Shown: positions 17,256 through 27,598, numbered from the stretch's first letter. The stretch: DNA of 64,000 nt from Algoriphagus terrigena DSM 22685 (GCF_000429445.1 NZ_AUBW01000009.1:124001-188000), one strand, 5' to 3'. Translations and numbers: made by a program. Notes: generated from the sequence alone by a model not told the origin.

Positions 17256-19667
17256 CTACTCACTCTTCAAGCTGTTGACTGGATTGGCATAGGCAGATTT
17301 CAGGGTTTGTCCACCCACCGTCAGCATTGCAATTAGCAATATCAAGATGGAAGGAAGTGCAAATAGCCCTAACCCGAGATCAACCCGGTTGGCGTAGTTG
17401 CCGAGCCAAGTCTGGATGATATAGTAGGAAATGGGAATCGCGATCAGGCCGGACAGTCCCACAATCGCCAGAAAGCCCTTTGACAAGATCCAGACTAATG
17501 AAGGCTTGGATGCGCCCAGCACGGTCCGTACTCCGATCTCCTTGATCCGCATCTGCACCATGAATGCCGTCAGACCAAACAAGCCCAAAGCCGCGATCAC
17601 AATCGACAAAAATGTAAACAGCAAAACGGTCTTCCCAAACTGCTGCTCTTGCTGGTACTGGGCGTTGTACAGGTCGTTAAGGAAATAGTAGTCGTAGCTA
17701 AAATCCGGATAGACCTGATTCCAGATAGCTTCCAGTCCAGCCACCGCCTCTTGCGAATCCTGGGTATTGAGCTTGATGATGAAGTTTTGTTCGGCTTCAC
17801 TTTTCCACAAGATCAACGGCATGTAGGCCTCCTTAGGAGATCGCTGGTGAAAATCCTTAAAAACTCCATGAATCTGGGAAGGCTTGTTGGTCAGGTTAAA
17901 GGTGATCCGTTGTCCTACCGCCTCTTCAGGGCTGCTGAATCCAATGGAATGCATGGCAGTTTCACTGATTATCACTTGGTCTTGGGCGGTCTCGGGTTCA
18001 AAAGATGCTCCTGCCAAAAACTCTATTTCCATCACTTTCGAATAGTTGTCATTTACGCCGTAGTGATAGTAGGTGTAGCTTTCTTCTTTCTCATCCGCTC
18101 CGACTCTTCTGATCCCACCCGTTGAATTCAGGTCTTTCACTTCCGAGCCTGGCACTGAGCCAGCCAGGGTCACAGCGTCTACCCAACTGTTTTGCTGCGC
18201 AAGACTCTCAAAAGTCTTAATCAGCCCTTTCTTCAGGGAATCAGAGGCAATGTCTTGGGGAGTTCTCACCACCAAAGTGTTGTCGATGGCGACTCCCAAA
18301 TCCTGTGAGTTTAAGAATTGCATCTGCCGGAAGATGGCAAAGGACACGCAGAGCAACACCACCGACGCAATAAACTGTACATACACCAAGCCCTTTCTCA
18401 AGGCCACTCCATTGCCTGTATTGCTGAATTTTCCTTTCAATACCAGCATGGGCTTGAAGCCCGACAGAACCAGCGCGGGATAAAATCCTGAAATCAACGA
18501 ACCAAAAACCACAACTCCCAACACGAGAAGCAGCAGTTTGAGCTCCCCAAATTGACTGACCGAAAGATCCAGTCCGGTGAAATCTTTGAACAAGGGCAAA
18601 AGCATGAAAAAGAGAAGCACGGAAACTGCTCCTGCAACCAAATTGATCAGAAATGCCTCGCTGTAAAACTGCATGATCAACTGTAGCTTGCTCGATCCGA
18701 TGGTCTTGCGGATTCCCACTTCTTTGGCCCGATCCATCGCTTTGGCAGTGGACAGGTTGATGTAGTTGATCCAAGCCAGCACCATGACCAAGATTCCGAT
18801 CAGCAGCATGAAGTTGACCGTCTGCGCACTGCCGTTTACCTCCGGTTCGTAGGTTTTGTTGGAATAGAGATGGATGTCTTGGATGGGCTCAGCTATCACG
18901 ATCTCTTTGCTCAACTGAACATGGTTTTTGGAGAATTTCAGCAATTTTTCATTGAACTCTGCCAGCTCCACCCCTTCCTTCATAAGCAGATACGTGTACT
19001 CGTTGTTGGCGCTCCAGAGATTGTCAGGGTACCAAGGCTGTATGATCGGCAGCGTGACATGGGAGATCAGCAGCTCAAATTTGATGTGCGTGTTTTGGGG
19101 TAAATCCCGCATCACCGCCACGACCTCAAGCGGCGTCTGTGTGTAAGAAAAACTCAGGGTCTCACCCACCGCATCAGACTTTCCAAAGTATTTTTGGGCT
19201 AGAGATTCGGAAAGAATCACCTTGTAGGGCTCGTTAAATTTGGCAATGGCCCGATCATCTATCAAGTCGATGGAAAAGATGTCCAGGATAGTACTGTCTA
19301 CCAGGTAGACCCTGGACTCGTAGCTTTTGATGTCAGTAGAAATCGCCTTAAACTCCAAGGGTTCCAGCGAAAACATCCGCACATAGCCCAAGACCTCAGG
19401 CATCTGATCTGCCAACTCCTGGCCCAATAGCTGATAGACTTCGGAGTCATTGAGCAGAAATTCATTACCCTTGTATAAATCCATCGTGATGCGATAGATG
19501 TCTTTCGCATTGGCATGCATATCCTCATAGCTCCGTTCAAAATTGACATAAAACAAGATCATCAAGGTCGAAACCAGCCCAATGCTCAGCCCCAAGACAT
19601 GGATAAAGGTCGAGGTCTTGTTTCGGATCAGGTTCCTAAACGAAATTTTGAGGTAGTTTTTCCACAT
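17256..19667 (-). CDS. FtsX/MacB-type ABC transporter permease (P4)
   Basis: 803 aa. First FtsX block: AWINYINLSTAKAMDRAKE then VGIRKTIGSSK (about residue 300). C-terminal block: AALGLFGLTAFMVQMR and KEIGVRTVLGASK, where the usual RKVLGA Lys is Thr (RTVLGA), an oddity among the eleven. The tail is VNSLKSE. Its Trp-containing AWIN motif and KTIG pair it with P3. It is the last gene of the long minus-strand run. No activator site or sigma-54-like element lies in the 196 bp between it and P5, so it probably depends on the DUF4097 promoter (28824-28924) through P7-P6-P5. The substrate is unknown. Confidence 0.9.
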   Translation of the reverse strand: MWKNYLKISFRNLIRNKTSTFIHVLGLSIGLVSTLMILFYVNFERSYEDMHANAKDIYRITMDLYKGNEFLLNDSEVYQLLGQELADQMPEVLGYVRMFSLEPLEFKAISTDIKSYESRVYLVDSTILDIFSIDLIDDRAIAKFNEPYKVILSESLAQKYFGKSDAVGETLSFSYTQTPLEVVAVMRDLPQNTHIKFELLISHVTLPIIQPWYPDNLWSANNEYTYLLMKEGVELAEFNEKLLKFSKNHVQLSKEIVIAEPIQDIHLYSNKTYEPEVNGSAQTVNFMLLIGILVMVLAWINYINLSTAKAMDRAKEVGIRKTIGSSKLQLIMQFYSEAFLINLVAGAVSVLLFFMLLPLFKDFTGLDLSVSQFGELKLLLLVLGVVVFGSLISGFYPALVLSGFKPMLVLKGKFSNTGNGVALRKGLVYVQFIASVVLLCVSFAIFRQMQFLNSQDLGVAIDNTLVVRTPQDIASDSLKKGLIKTFESLAQQNSWVDAVTLAGSVPGSEVKDLNSTGGIRRVGADEKEESYTYYHYGVNDNYSKVMEIEFLAGASFEPETAQDQVIISETAMHSIGFSSPEEAVGQRITFNLTNKPSQIHGVFKDFHQRSPKEAYMPLILWKSEAEQNFIIKLNTQDSQEAVAGLEAIWNQVYPDFSYDYYFLNDLYNAQYQQEQQFGKTVLLFTFLSIVIAALGLFGLTAFMVQMRIKEIGVRTVLGASKPSLVWILSKGFLAIVGLSGLIAIPISYYIIQTWLGNYANRVDLGLGLFALPSILILLIAMLTVGGQTLKSAYANPVNSLKSE

Positions 19668-19750
19668 GGCTTTTGTGATTCATGGTAGTCTAGGTTGACC
19701 GTTTTCTTGACTGTAATCTCGCTTCTTTGGTCTTGTCTCTCGCTTCTGTG

Positions 19751-19806
19751 CTTTGACTCCGCTCAGCATGACAGATACCGGCTACTTGATACTCAAATCT
19801 TTGCTT
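19751..19806. repeat. intergenic repeat: CTCCGCTCAGCATGACAGA, copy 1
   Basis: This is nearly identical over about 55 bp to 22487-22546: TTTGACTCCGCTCAGCATGAC, AGATACCGGCTACTTG and ATACTCAAATCTT in order. A shorter copy of the first word sits at 22441-22466 and a decayed one near 2696-2735. The word is a common dispersed intergenic element in Bacteroidota. It lies in the P5-P4 spacer. Confidence 0.6.
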
Positions 19807-19863
19807 CTTCTCTATCGTCTCTCAGCACCTACTTGATACTTGCGTCTTGATACTAGATACTCT

Positions 19864-22290
19864 CTACTCGCTCTTCAAGCTATCCACCGGACTGGCTTTG
19901 ATGCTTTTGTAAGACTGGAAGAAAACCGTACCCATAGCCAGTACAAAACACGTCAGTGCCGCGACACCGATCACCCAGAACTCTATCCCTGTTTTGAAGG
20001 CAAATTCCTCCAACCATTGATCCATAAAATACACGGCAAGCGGGATGGCGATCAGCGTCGAGATCCCCAGCAACTTCAGGTAGGACGAAGAAAGCATCAG
20101 GAAAATCTCGGCCATCGTCGCCCCAAAGACCTTTCTGATGCCGATCTCCTTGGTGCGTAGATGAGTCGTGTAGGAGGTCAAGCCAAACAATCCCAGACAG
20201 GCAATCAGAATGGAGATAAGAGTCAGGACCTTCAGCAGACTGCCCATCTTCAGATCCGCCTGATAGACCCGTGCAAAGTCCTCATCCAAAAACGTGTAGT
20301 TCATCGGAACCCGTGGCTCATATGCCTTCCAGGCACTTTCCAGTTCGGCGATTCCGGCCTCCATCGATCCACCCTGGATGCTCACACTGATGTAGTCCCT
20401 GAGGTAATAGTCGTGCAGGTACTCGATCACCAGCGGCTTGATCTCGTGGCGAAAGGTTTCAAAGTTGAAGTCTTTTACCAGACCCACCACCTCCAGCGTG
20501 GCTTCATCATTCGCTCCTTTGTTTCTTACGATCAGTTGCCCTACTGCATTTCCCAATATGCCAAGCTGACGCGCGGCCTCCTGATTAATGATCACCTTCG
20601 CACTGTCTGCACCAGCTACGGTCCCGAAGTTCCTGCCCTCCAGTAACTCGAGATGGTAGGTATTCAGGTAGTCGGCATCCGCTTCATACCAGTTCATGCC
20701 CTGCTCTCCGTTGGTCGTGGGCAGGTTGAAAGACCGCATCTGAAATTGATCCGACATGGGAATCCCCGTGGAAAAGCTCGCAGACTGGACCTTGGTGCTG
20801 CCAGCAAACCGGGCCTTGAAGTCTTCACGCTGATGGTTTTGAATCTCCCCGTCGTTGTGGATGATCACCAGTTGATCCCGCTCGAAGCCTGGATTGGAAT
20901 TTTGGATAAAGCTCAGCTGCCGCTGAACCAACAGCGTGCAGATGATCAGTGTGAGGGAAGTGGCAAACTGAAATACAACCAGTCCATTCCGAAAGGCATG
21001 AGAATTCTTTCCAACCGTCAGCTGCTTCTTGATGACCAAAATCGGCCGGAACGAGGAAAGGTAAAATGCAGGGTAAAAGCCGGAAAGCAAAGTGAGAAGA
21101 ACTAACAACACCGGAGCTGTCGCCAAAATCAAGGGATTTTGTAGCAGGTTGAAGTCTAGATTTTTACCCGAGATCTGGTTAAATACGCCGTTGCAAAGTT
21201 CCACTACCACCACCGATAGCAGGACGCTAATCAGAACCAACAGAAACGCCTCCGTGAGAAATTGGGCTACCAACTGGGATTTACCTGAACCCAACACTTT
21301 CCTCACCCCCACTTCCATCGAACGCAGTCCTGCTTTGGCCGTGGCCAAATTCATAAAATTGATGCACGCCAGCAGCAGCACAAAGATGGCGACAAGCGAA
21401 AAGATGTACACATAGCTCTGGTAGCTGTTCGCCTCCAGCTCTCGGAGCAAGTGGGAGTTTAGGTGAATATCCCGGATCGGCATCAGCTTGAAATTGTAGT
21501 CTGATCCGCCCTCCTCGCCCGTAAAAGACGGGATGGCGTAGTCCTGCACGATCTGATCCAGCTTCCCGGCTACTGCGGTGACTTTTTCAGACGGAAATTT
21601 GGCATAGGTGTACAGGATCGACCAAGACCAACTGTCCATCAGGAATATCTCCTGGTGCATCCCCGGCTCATACACCAGCATATCAAAATGCAGGTGGGAT
21701 TGGCTGGGTAAATCCTCGATCACGGCGGCGATCTCTCTGGGATTGGGGTTGTTGCTTCCGACCAGCACTACTTTCCCAATTACTTCCCTAGCAGGGATAT
21801 CACCAAAATACTTCTTGGCCATGCTTTCGGTGATAGCCACTCGATTGGGATCGGATAGCGCCAATTCCTTGCTTCCTGCTTTCAGATTCAGATCAAAGAC
21901 GGAGAAAAAACTCGGCTCGGCGTAGAATACGTTTGCTTCGCGAAATACCTGATCTTGATTCGGCCCTGATCCGGGCTGCACCGTAAAGTCGTTCCATTTG
22001 AGCAGGCGGGTGACCGCTTCCACCTCTGGAATATCTTCCTGGATCCTTGGCCCCAGAGAAGGCGGAGCGGTGGCATATCCCGCCGCATCAAAATTGCCCC
22101 AGTGCGAACTGATCCGAAAGATGGACTCCGTGCCCGGAAAATGCCGGTCATAGGTCACCTCGTCCTGGATGAAGAGCATGATCATCAAAAATCCGCTGAT
22201 ACCGAGTGTCAGCCCAAATACATTGAGAAGCGTGTAGAGTCGGTTCTTCCTGAGAGTTCTCCAGGCGATCTTTATATAGTTCTTGAGCAT
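19864..22290 (-). CDS. FtsX/MacB-type ABC transporter permease (P5)
   Basis: 808 aa. The N-terminus LKNYIKIAWRTLRKNRLY is followed by a TM helix. First FtsX block: ACINFMNLATAKAGLRS then MEVGVRKVLGSGK, where the RAKE of most paralogues is RSME, as in P8. C-terminal block: ACLGLFGLTSYTTHLRT, KEIGIRKVFGAT. The tail is VDSLKSE. Several long open frames on the other strand are only codon-bias shadows of this gene. The spacer to P6 (266 bp) is full of repeats and lacks any control motif, so P5 looks like an internal operon gene. The substrate is unknown. Confidence 0.9.
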   Translation of the reverse strand: MLKNYIKIAWRTLRKNRLYTLLNVFGLTLGISGFLMIMLFIQDEVTYDRHFPGTESIFRISSHWGNFDAAGYATAPPSLGPRIQEDIPEVEAVTRLLKWNDFTVQPGSGPNQDQVFREANVFYAEPSFFSVFDLNLKAGSKELALSDPNRVAITESMAKKYFGDIPAREVIGKVVLVGSNNPNPREIAAVIEDLPSQSHLHFDMLVYEPGMHQEIFLMDSWSWSILYTYAKFPSEKVTAVAGKLDQIVQDYAIPSFTGEEGGSDYNFKLMPIRDIHLNSHLLRELEANSYQSYVYIFSLVAIFVLLLACINFMNLATAKAGLRSMEVGVRKVLGSGKSQLVAQFLTEAFLLVLISVLLSVVVVELCNGVFNQISGKNLDFNLLQNPLILATAPVLLVLLTLLSGFYPAFYLSSFRPILVIKKQLTVGKNSHAFRNGLVVFQFATSLTLIICTLLVQRQLSFIQNSNPGFERDQLVIIHNDGEIQNHQREDFKARFAGSTKVQSASFSTGIPMSDQFQMRSFNLPTTNGEQGMNWYEADADYLNTYHLELLEGRNFGTVAGADSAKVIINQEAARQLGILGNAVGQLIVRNKGANDEATLEVVGLVKDFNFETFRHEIKPLVIEYLHDYYLRDYISVSIQGGSMEAGIAELESAWKAYEPRVPMNYTFLDEDFARVYQADLKMGSLLKVLTLISILIACLGLFGLTSYTTHLRTKEIGIRKVFGATMAEIFLMLSSSYLKLLGISTLIAIPLAVYFMDQWLEEFAFKTGIEFWVIGVAALTCFVLAMGTVFFQSYKSIKASPVDSLKSE

Positions 22291-22349
22291 TTGGATTGAA
22301 AAATTTTAAAGTTGGAAGATTGGAAAGTTGAGATTGGAACTTCGTAAAA

Positions 22350-22435
22350 TCGTAAGGTCCTTTCCTAGTTTCAAAGGCCAAGACACTACTCGAGACCACG
22401 TAAATCGTATTTCGTAAATCATAAATCCTTGTTGT
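22350..22435. repeat. permease-leader repeat, copy 1 (P5 upstream)
   Basis: It holds, in order, TTCCTAGTTTCAAAGGCCA, AGACACTACTCGAGACC, CGTAAATCGTATTTCGTAAA and TCATAAATCC. The same sequence lies at 25055-25135 upstream of P6, and its last part at 27700-27740 upstream of P7. It is non-coding, and its position 60-150 bp before three consecutive permease starts suggests it was copied along with the genes. Confidence 0.6.
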
Positions 22436-22486
22436 CTCTTTGCTTCGACTCCGCTCAGCATGACAGAGATTCTAGCGTCTTTGCTT

Positions 22487-22546
22487 CGACTCCGCTCAGC
22501 ATGACAGATACCAGCTACTTGATACTCAAATCTTGGTTCTTGGTTC
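22487..22546. repeat. intergenic repeat: CTCCGCTCAGCATGACAGA, copies 2 and 3
   Basis: This is the near-twin of 19751-19806; a third short copy is immediately adjacent at 22441-22466, giving a local tandem of the TTCGACTCCGCTCAGC word. It lies in the P6-P5 spacer, just past the P6 stop. Confidence 0.6.
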
Positions 22547-22556
22547 TAGGCTCTAG

Positions 22557-24986
22557 CTACTCCTTCATGATACTATCTATCGGGTTCGCATTAGCTGCAT
22601 TGATGGTCTTATAGATGACGGTGATCATGCTGACAAACAGGGTCAGTATCGCCGAGAGAATCAGGAGAATATTGGTATTCTCAATCTTATAGGCAAATCC
22701 AGAAAGCCAGGAGTCCATCGCGAGGTAAGCCAAGGGTGCTCCTATCAACACTGAGATCGCCACCAGAATGATGAACTCTTTGGATAGCATCCGGCTCAAT
22801 TCAGGCACTGAAGCACCCAATACTTTGCGAACTCCGATCTCCTTGGTCCGCTGATCCAAGCTATAGGAGACCAAACCCCAAATACCCAACAGACTGATCA
22901 AAATCGCCAAGCCAGTGAAGGTGGACGCGACTTTTTTAAGTCGGACCTCCCCTTCGTACACCTTGGCCATCTCCTCATCCAAGAATGAATATTCAAAAGG
23001 CACACCTGGATTGATCGCCTGCCAACTTGATTCGATCGCTTCTAACACTTCGATAGAGTTCATGGCATTGAAGTCCACTACCGCATTGGACAGTTGGCTG
23101 TTGTAGAAAGTGGCCACTGGGAGAATCTCCCGTTTGAGCGAGAGATAGTTGTAGTCTTGTATCACGCCGACGATCTCCCACGCAGGTCTGACATCTCCGT
23201 TTGAATCCCACTGGTCAAAGAAAGTTCCTACAGCTTCCTCCTGCGCGATTCCAAAGGTTTTCAAGAACGTCTCATTCACCACCATTTGGTTGCTGTCAGT
23301 CTCAGCAATGGTCCTCCCTTCGAGGAGCGCAATGCCCATGGTTTCAAAGAAGTTTTCCCTTGCCATGTTCAGTTGAACCACCTTTCCTTCACTGACGGAC
23401 GTGCCTTTTTTAAAGATCTTATTGTCGTACCAGATATTTTGAGACGGATAGAATTCACAGGCTGTCACGGAGTTTACCTGCGACAGGGATTCAAATTCAG
23501 CTTTGAGCGCAGCGTAATTAGCTGACGTGGTAGCGGTTTTTAGAGGAATAACCAACTTTTGATTCTTGGAGAAACCCGCGTCTTTCTCGTTTAAGTGAGC
23601 CAGCTGCTGGGACACTACGGATACCGCATAGATCAGGAGAAACACCATTGCAAACTGGAAAACAACCAGCCCATTCCGAAGCGAAAAAGAGGTTCTCGAT
23701 GCCTGGCTTTTGACCTTGAATACTTTGTTTACATTGATCATACCCAGGTAAAAAGCTGGATAAGCACCCGAAATGATCCCGGTCGTAAAGCCCACCACGA
23801 GGATCGAGATCAGCATGTTTAGCGACAATACATCCTGGCTGACCAGCGAGCTGTCAAATAATTGGTTCAAATACGGAAGCGCTAGAATCAGGATCGGAAT
23901 CGCAACTGCGACCGCCAGTAAAGAAAAAAAGATGGACTCGATCACAAACTGAAGCATCAGCGATTTGCTGGAAGCACCATTGACCTTTCTGACGCCTATT
24001 TCTTTGGCACGGCGTAGACCCTGAGCTGTTGTGAGGTTAATGTAATTGACACAGGCCATCAATTGGATAAAAAGCCCGATGGCGATCAAGATGTACAAGT
24101 ACTTGATGTCGGAGATTTTGCCCAGTGGAAAACTGTACTCGGCTGATCTCAAATTCACGTCTTTGATGGGAAACAAGCCCAAAGTCTTATCCATATTACC
24201 GGCTTTTAGCTGCTCCGATCCGTGACGTTGCAGAAAGTCTGGAAGCTTTTTGACGAGGACTTCCGGGTCTGTTTGTGGGCGAAGTTCAACGTAGGTATGG
24301 ACAAAATTATTCCCGGCCCAGCCGTCGTTAGTCAACACAAAGTTTCCCATACCTGTGCTCGACATGCTGAGCAAAAAATTGGGCTGCAAGTGGGAATTAC
24401 CAGCCTTTTCATCAAAAACCGCCGTCACTTTCACCGACAGATCATCGTCGCTGTTGGTCAGCTGTATCTGCTTTCCAAGGGCAGAATTGCCTTTTCCGAA
24501 AAGCTTCTCCGCCAGTTTGGAGGAAATCACCAAACTTCTCGGCTCCCTCAGGGCAGTCTTCAGATCACCTTCAACCAAAGTAAAATCAAACAAGTCGAAG
24601 AAAGTAGAATCCACCAGATAGCTGTTGGACTCAAAAAAAGACTGAGTAGAGCCCTCTGGCTTAAAGAGAAACTCGCCGCCCATGCTGACGACTCTTGCCT
24701 GCCCCACCACTTCATCAAAATCCTCCACCAATCCCGGGCCGATCGCAGGACTCGCCGAGATCAGTCGAGAATCCGGGAATTCTCCCCGATTGTTGATGAA
24801 AGTAGTGACCTTGTAGATTTGCTCGTGCTTGTCAAACTGCGTCTCATACCCAAACTGAGACTGAACATAGAGAAGAATAGCCAAGCTGCAGACCGTGCCG
24901 GCAGTCAGTCCAATCAGGTTGATTATGCCAAAGGACTTGAGGTTGGTGAAGTTTCTCCAGGCAATTTTTATATAGTTCTTGAGCAT
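22557..24986 (-). CDS. FtsX/MacB-type ABC transporter permease (P6)
   Basis: 809 aa and the most divergent paralogue. First FtsX block: ACVNYINLTTAQGLRRAKE then IGVRKVNGASS. C-terminal block: SLLGIWGLVSYSLDQRT and KEIGVRKVLGAS, with Trp in place of Phe in the usual GLFGL. The tail is IDSIMKE instead of SLKSE. TM layout is as in the other paralogues. The start ATG at 24986 is followed by the shared LKNYIKIAWRN. There is no control element in the 176-bp spacer to P7. The substrate is unknown. Confidence 0.9.
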   Translation of the reverse strand: MLKNYIKIAWRNFTNLKSFGIINLIGLTAGTVCSLAILLYVQSQFGYETQFDKHEQIYKVTTFINNRGEFPDSRLISASPAIGPGLVEDFDEVVGQARVVSMGGEFLFKPEGSTQSFFESNSYLVDSTFFDLFDFTLVEGDLKTALREPRSLVISSKLAEKLFGKGNSALGKQIQLTNSDDDLSVKVTAVFDEKAGNSHLQPNFLLSMSSTGMGNFVLTNDGWAGNNFVHTYVELRPQTDPEVLVKKLPDFLQRHGSEQLKAGNMDKTLGLFPIKDVNLRSAEYSFPLGKISDIKYLYILIAIGLFIQLMACVNYINLTTAQGLRRAKEIGVRKVNGASSKSLMLQFVIESIFFSLLAVAVAIPILILALPYLNQLFDSSLVSQDVLSLNMLISILVVGFTTGIISGAYPAFYLGMINVNKVFKVKSQASRTSFSLRNGLVVFQFAMVFLLIYAVSVVSQQLAHLNEKDAGFSKNQKLVIPLKTATTSANYAALKAEFESLSQVNSVTACEFYPSQNIWYDNKIFKKGTSVSEGKVVQLNMARENFFETMGIALLEGRTIAETDSNQMVVNETFLKTFGIAQEEAVGTFFDQWDSNGDVRPAWEIVGVIQDYNYLSLKREILPVATFYNSQLSNAVVDFNAMNSIEVLEAIESSWQAINPGVPFEYSFLDEEMAKVYEGEVRLKKVASTFTGLAILISLLGIWGLVSYSLDQRTKEIGVRKVLGASVPELSRMLSKEFIILVAISVLIGAPLAYLAMDSWLSGFAYKIENTNILLILSAILTLFVSMITVIYKTINAANANPIDSIMKE

Positions 24987-25054
24987 CGTGTCTAAATTGA
25001 AATTACTCGTCCGCCGTAGCAGGTTGGGAAATTGGATTTGGAAAGTGGTAAGGT

Positions 25055-25135
25055 TTTAAAGTTTCCTAGGGTCAAAGGCCACGACACTTCTCGGACCTCG
25101 TAAATCGTAATTCGTAAATCATAAATCCATCTTGT
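25055..25135. repeat. permease-leader repeat, copy 2 (P6 upstream)
   Basis: TTTCCTAGGGTCAAAGGCCA, CGACACTTCTCGGACC, CGTAAATCGTAATTCGTAAA and TCATAAATCC, in the same order and spacing as copy 1 at 22350-22435. A partial third copy is at 27700-27740. Confidence 0.6.
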
Positions 25136-25162
25136 CTCTAACATCTTAATACCAGCTGCTTG

Positions 25163-27598
25163 CTACTCTCCTTTCAGATTACTTGCCGGATTGACCCGGG
25201 TGGCTTTCAGCGCATGGTAGCTCACCGTGAGCAAGGCCATCGCCGTGGCCACCGCTCCGGACAGGACAAAAACCTGCCAGTCGATCTCGATCTTGTATTC
25301 GTAGTCTTTCAGCCAAGTCTCCATCGCATAATAAGCGATCGGAGTCGCCAAGACCAGAGAAATCAGGATCAAGAGAAGGAAGTTTTGCGTCAGCATGCCG
25401 AAGATGCCGTGAAGGGAAGCTCCAAGCACTTTGCGGATACTCATCTCCTTGCTCCGCTGCTCTACCAAGAATGCCGACAGGGCAAACAGTCCCAAGCAAG
25501 CAACCATGATCGCCAATACCGCAAAGCTGGTAAAGATGATCTTGATGCGGCGGACATTGTCGTACATCTGCGCAAAGGAATCATCCATAAAAGCGTAGCG
25601 AAATGCCAGATTCGGCGCAAATTCATTCCATTTGCCCTCAATGCTTTTCAGCAAGCCCGGCATATCTGCGGTGTTTGCCTTGAGAGAGATGATGGTGTTA
25701 CTTTTTCCAAGGAACAAAGTCAAAGGCTCTACCCGTTGCTTCATGTTGTCGTATCGGAAGTCTTTGACGACACCAATTATCTCATTCAGCTCACCGGATC
25801 TGGATACTTTCTTCCCGATCGGGTCTTTCAATCCGAGTTCTTTGACCATCTGCTCATTCACAATGGTCGCCTGCTGATCGGAAGCGATTGATTTGTCGAA
25901 GTTCCGTCCCGCGACCAGCTCGATCCCCAGGGTTTGGAGGTAGTCTTCATCGACCTGCCAAACCTGACCGCCGACGGTTACATCAATGTTTTCCCGCCCT
26001 TCATTGGTAAAGCTGTTGCCGTTTCTCTTGGTATTTTCCAGCGGCAGATAGTCGCTGATTGTGACCGATTCTACACCGGACAGCCGAGCCAGTTCTTCTT
26101 TGAATACCTCGTCTTTGTCTCCCAGCATGTTGGTGCCGTAGAGTTGAATCACCTGATCTTTGTCAAAACCGATCTTGGAGTTCAGGATAAATGACAGCTG
26201 CTCGTTGATGATAAATGTGCCGATGAGCAGGATGATGGAGATCGTAAACTGAAAGACGACCAGGCTGTTTTGAAAGCCGCTGGACTTGCTGCCGAGTCGC
26301 AGCTTTCCTTTTAGGACGTTGATCGGAGAAAATGCCGACAAATAAATAGACGGGTAAAATCCCGCCAGTCCACCGACCAGCACAGCAGAAAGAAATAAGA
26401 CCGGGATGAAAAGCTTATTACCCCAAGGCATCGCCAGCTCAATCCCCGTCATGGTTTGAAAAATCGGCATGAGCGACTGGGCCAGTACGACTCCGATCAC
26501 AAAGGCGATCAGGGTAAGGAGCATGGATTCTGCCAGGAACTGGAAGATCAGGTTAGACCGGCTTGAGCCGACTACTTTCCTCAAACCCACTTCTTTCGCC
26601 CTGTTGGCAGACTTTGCCGTGGACAGGTTTACAAAGTTAATCGAGGCTAGCACCAGGATGAAAAGAGCCGCAGTTCCAAAGATCCAGACGATCTTGATAT
26701 CATTTCGGAAGGCAGATTCATTGCCAATATCGGAGGAGTAGAGATGGATATCGGTCATCGGCTGGAGGTAGAGCGTCGCCTTGTTTTCGAGTCCCTCAGC
26801 CATGGCATACCCTGCCGCAACCAGCGCCGGTTTGATGTATTTAAGGATCACAGTGGATCCAAGTACTTTGTCAAAAGCCGCCACGTCCGTTCCCGGTCGG
26901 AGCGTGACATAGTTTTTGTAGTTGCTCTGAATCCAGCGATCCTGCTCACCTTCACCAAATTCCACTCCCTTTAGTGTCAAAAAGTACTGGTGGTCGAGAT
27001 GAGAGTTTGTCGGAAAATCACGCATGACTCCGGTGATCCTTCGCGGATCATCGCGGTTACCGTTTAGATAAATCACCCGACCGACGGGATTTTCGTCCTT
27101 GAAGTATTTCTGGGAAACGGATTGGGAAATCACGATTGTCTTGGGTTCTGCCAAGGCCGTTTTTGCGTCTCCAAATACCATCGGCACGCTGAAGATATCC
27201 AGGATAGCCTGATCCGCGTAGGCAAAGCCCTCCTCGTGATGCTGCATCTCTTGATCGTCGATCTGGATTTCATTGGTTCCTGCACCATAGAAGAGGTCAT
27301 TGTCCATGATCCTTCCCGCCTGCTCGATTTCGTCAAAGTCCGAGTCTATCGTCCTCGCCAGATTTGCCGAAAAGTGGATGCTCCCCTCAACCCGATCCCC
27401 AAAATCAAATCGTCCTACGACACGGTAAATGTTCTCGGAATTCGGCACAAACTTGTCATAGCCTGTCTCATGGATTATGTAAACAGTAATGAGAATACAG
27501 GCTGCGATCCCGGTACTCAGTCCAGCCAGATTGATGAAGGTAAATCCTCTGGCTTTCAGCAGATTTCTCCAGGCAAGTTTAAAGTAGTTTCGGAACAT
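25163..27598 (-). CDS. FtsX/MacB-type ABC transporter permease (P7)
   Basis: 811 aa. First FtsX block: ASINFVNLSTAKSANRAKE then VGLRKVVGSSR. C-terminal block: ACLGLFALSAFLVEQRS and KEMSIRKVLGAS, where KEMS replaces the usual KEIG. The tail is ASNLKGE. It follows the DUF4097 gene by 252 bp with no control motif between, so the DUF4097 protein and P7 are probably co-transcribed, with P6, P5 and P4 after them. The substrate is unknown. Confidence 0.9.
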   Translation of the reverse strand: MFRNYFKLAWRNLLKARGFTFINLAGLSTGIAACILITVYIIHETGYDKFVPNSENIYRVVGRFDFGDRVEGSIHFSANLARTIDSDFDEIEQAGRIMDNDLFYGAGTNEIQIDDQEMQHHEEGFAYADQAILDIFSVPMVFGDAKTALAEPKTIVISQSVSQKYFKDENPVGRVIYLNGNRDDPRRITGVMRDFPTNSHLDHQYFLTLKGVEFGEGEQDRWIQSNYKNYVTLRPGTDVAAFDKVLGSTVILKYIKPALVAAGYAMAEGLENKATLYLQPMTDIHLYSSDIGNESAFRNDIKIVWIFGTAALFILVLASINFVNLSTAKSANRAKEVGLRKVVGSSRSNLIFQFLAESMLLTLIAFVIGVVLAQSLMPIFQTMTGIELAMPWGNKLFIPVLFLSAVLVGGLAGFYPSIYLSAFSPINVLKGKLRLGSKSSGFQNSLVVFQFTISIILLIGTFIINEQLSFILNSKIGFDKDQVIQLYGTNMLGDKDEVFKEELARLSGVESVTISDYLPLENTKRNGNSFTNEGRENIDVTVGGQVWQVDEDYLQTLGIELVAGRNFDKSIASDQQATIVNEQMVKELGLKDPIGKKVSRSGELNEIIGVVKDFRYDNMKQRVEPLTLFLGKSNTIISLKANTADMPGLLKSIEGKWNEFAPNLAFRYAFMDDSFAQMYDNVRRIKIIFTSFAVLAIMVACLGLFALSAFLVEQRSKEMSIRKVLGASLHGIFGMLTQNFLLLILISLVLATPIAYYAMETWLKDYEYKIEIDWQVFVLSGAVATAMALLTVSYHALKATRVNPASNLKGE

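Noticed and set aside
24222-24995. 257-codon plus-strand ORF opposite P6
   Set aside because: It lies wholly antisense to a motif-rich permease; it has no start context or family.
25160-25891. 243-codon plus-strand ORF opposite P7
   Set aside because: Antisense shadow; the composition (many His, Gln and Arg) is typical of reverse-complemented coding DNA.
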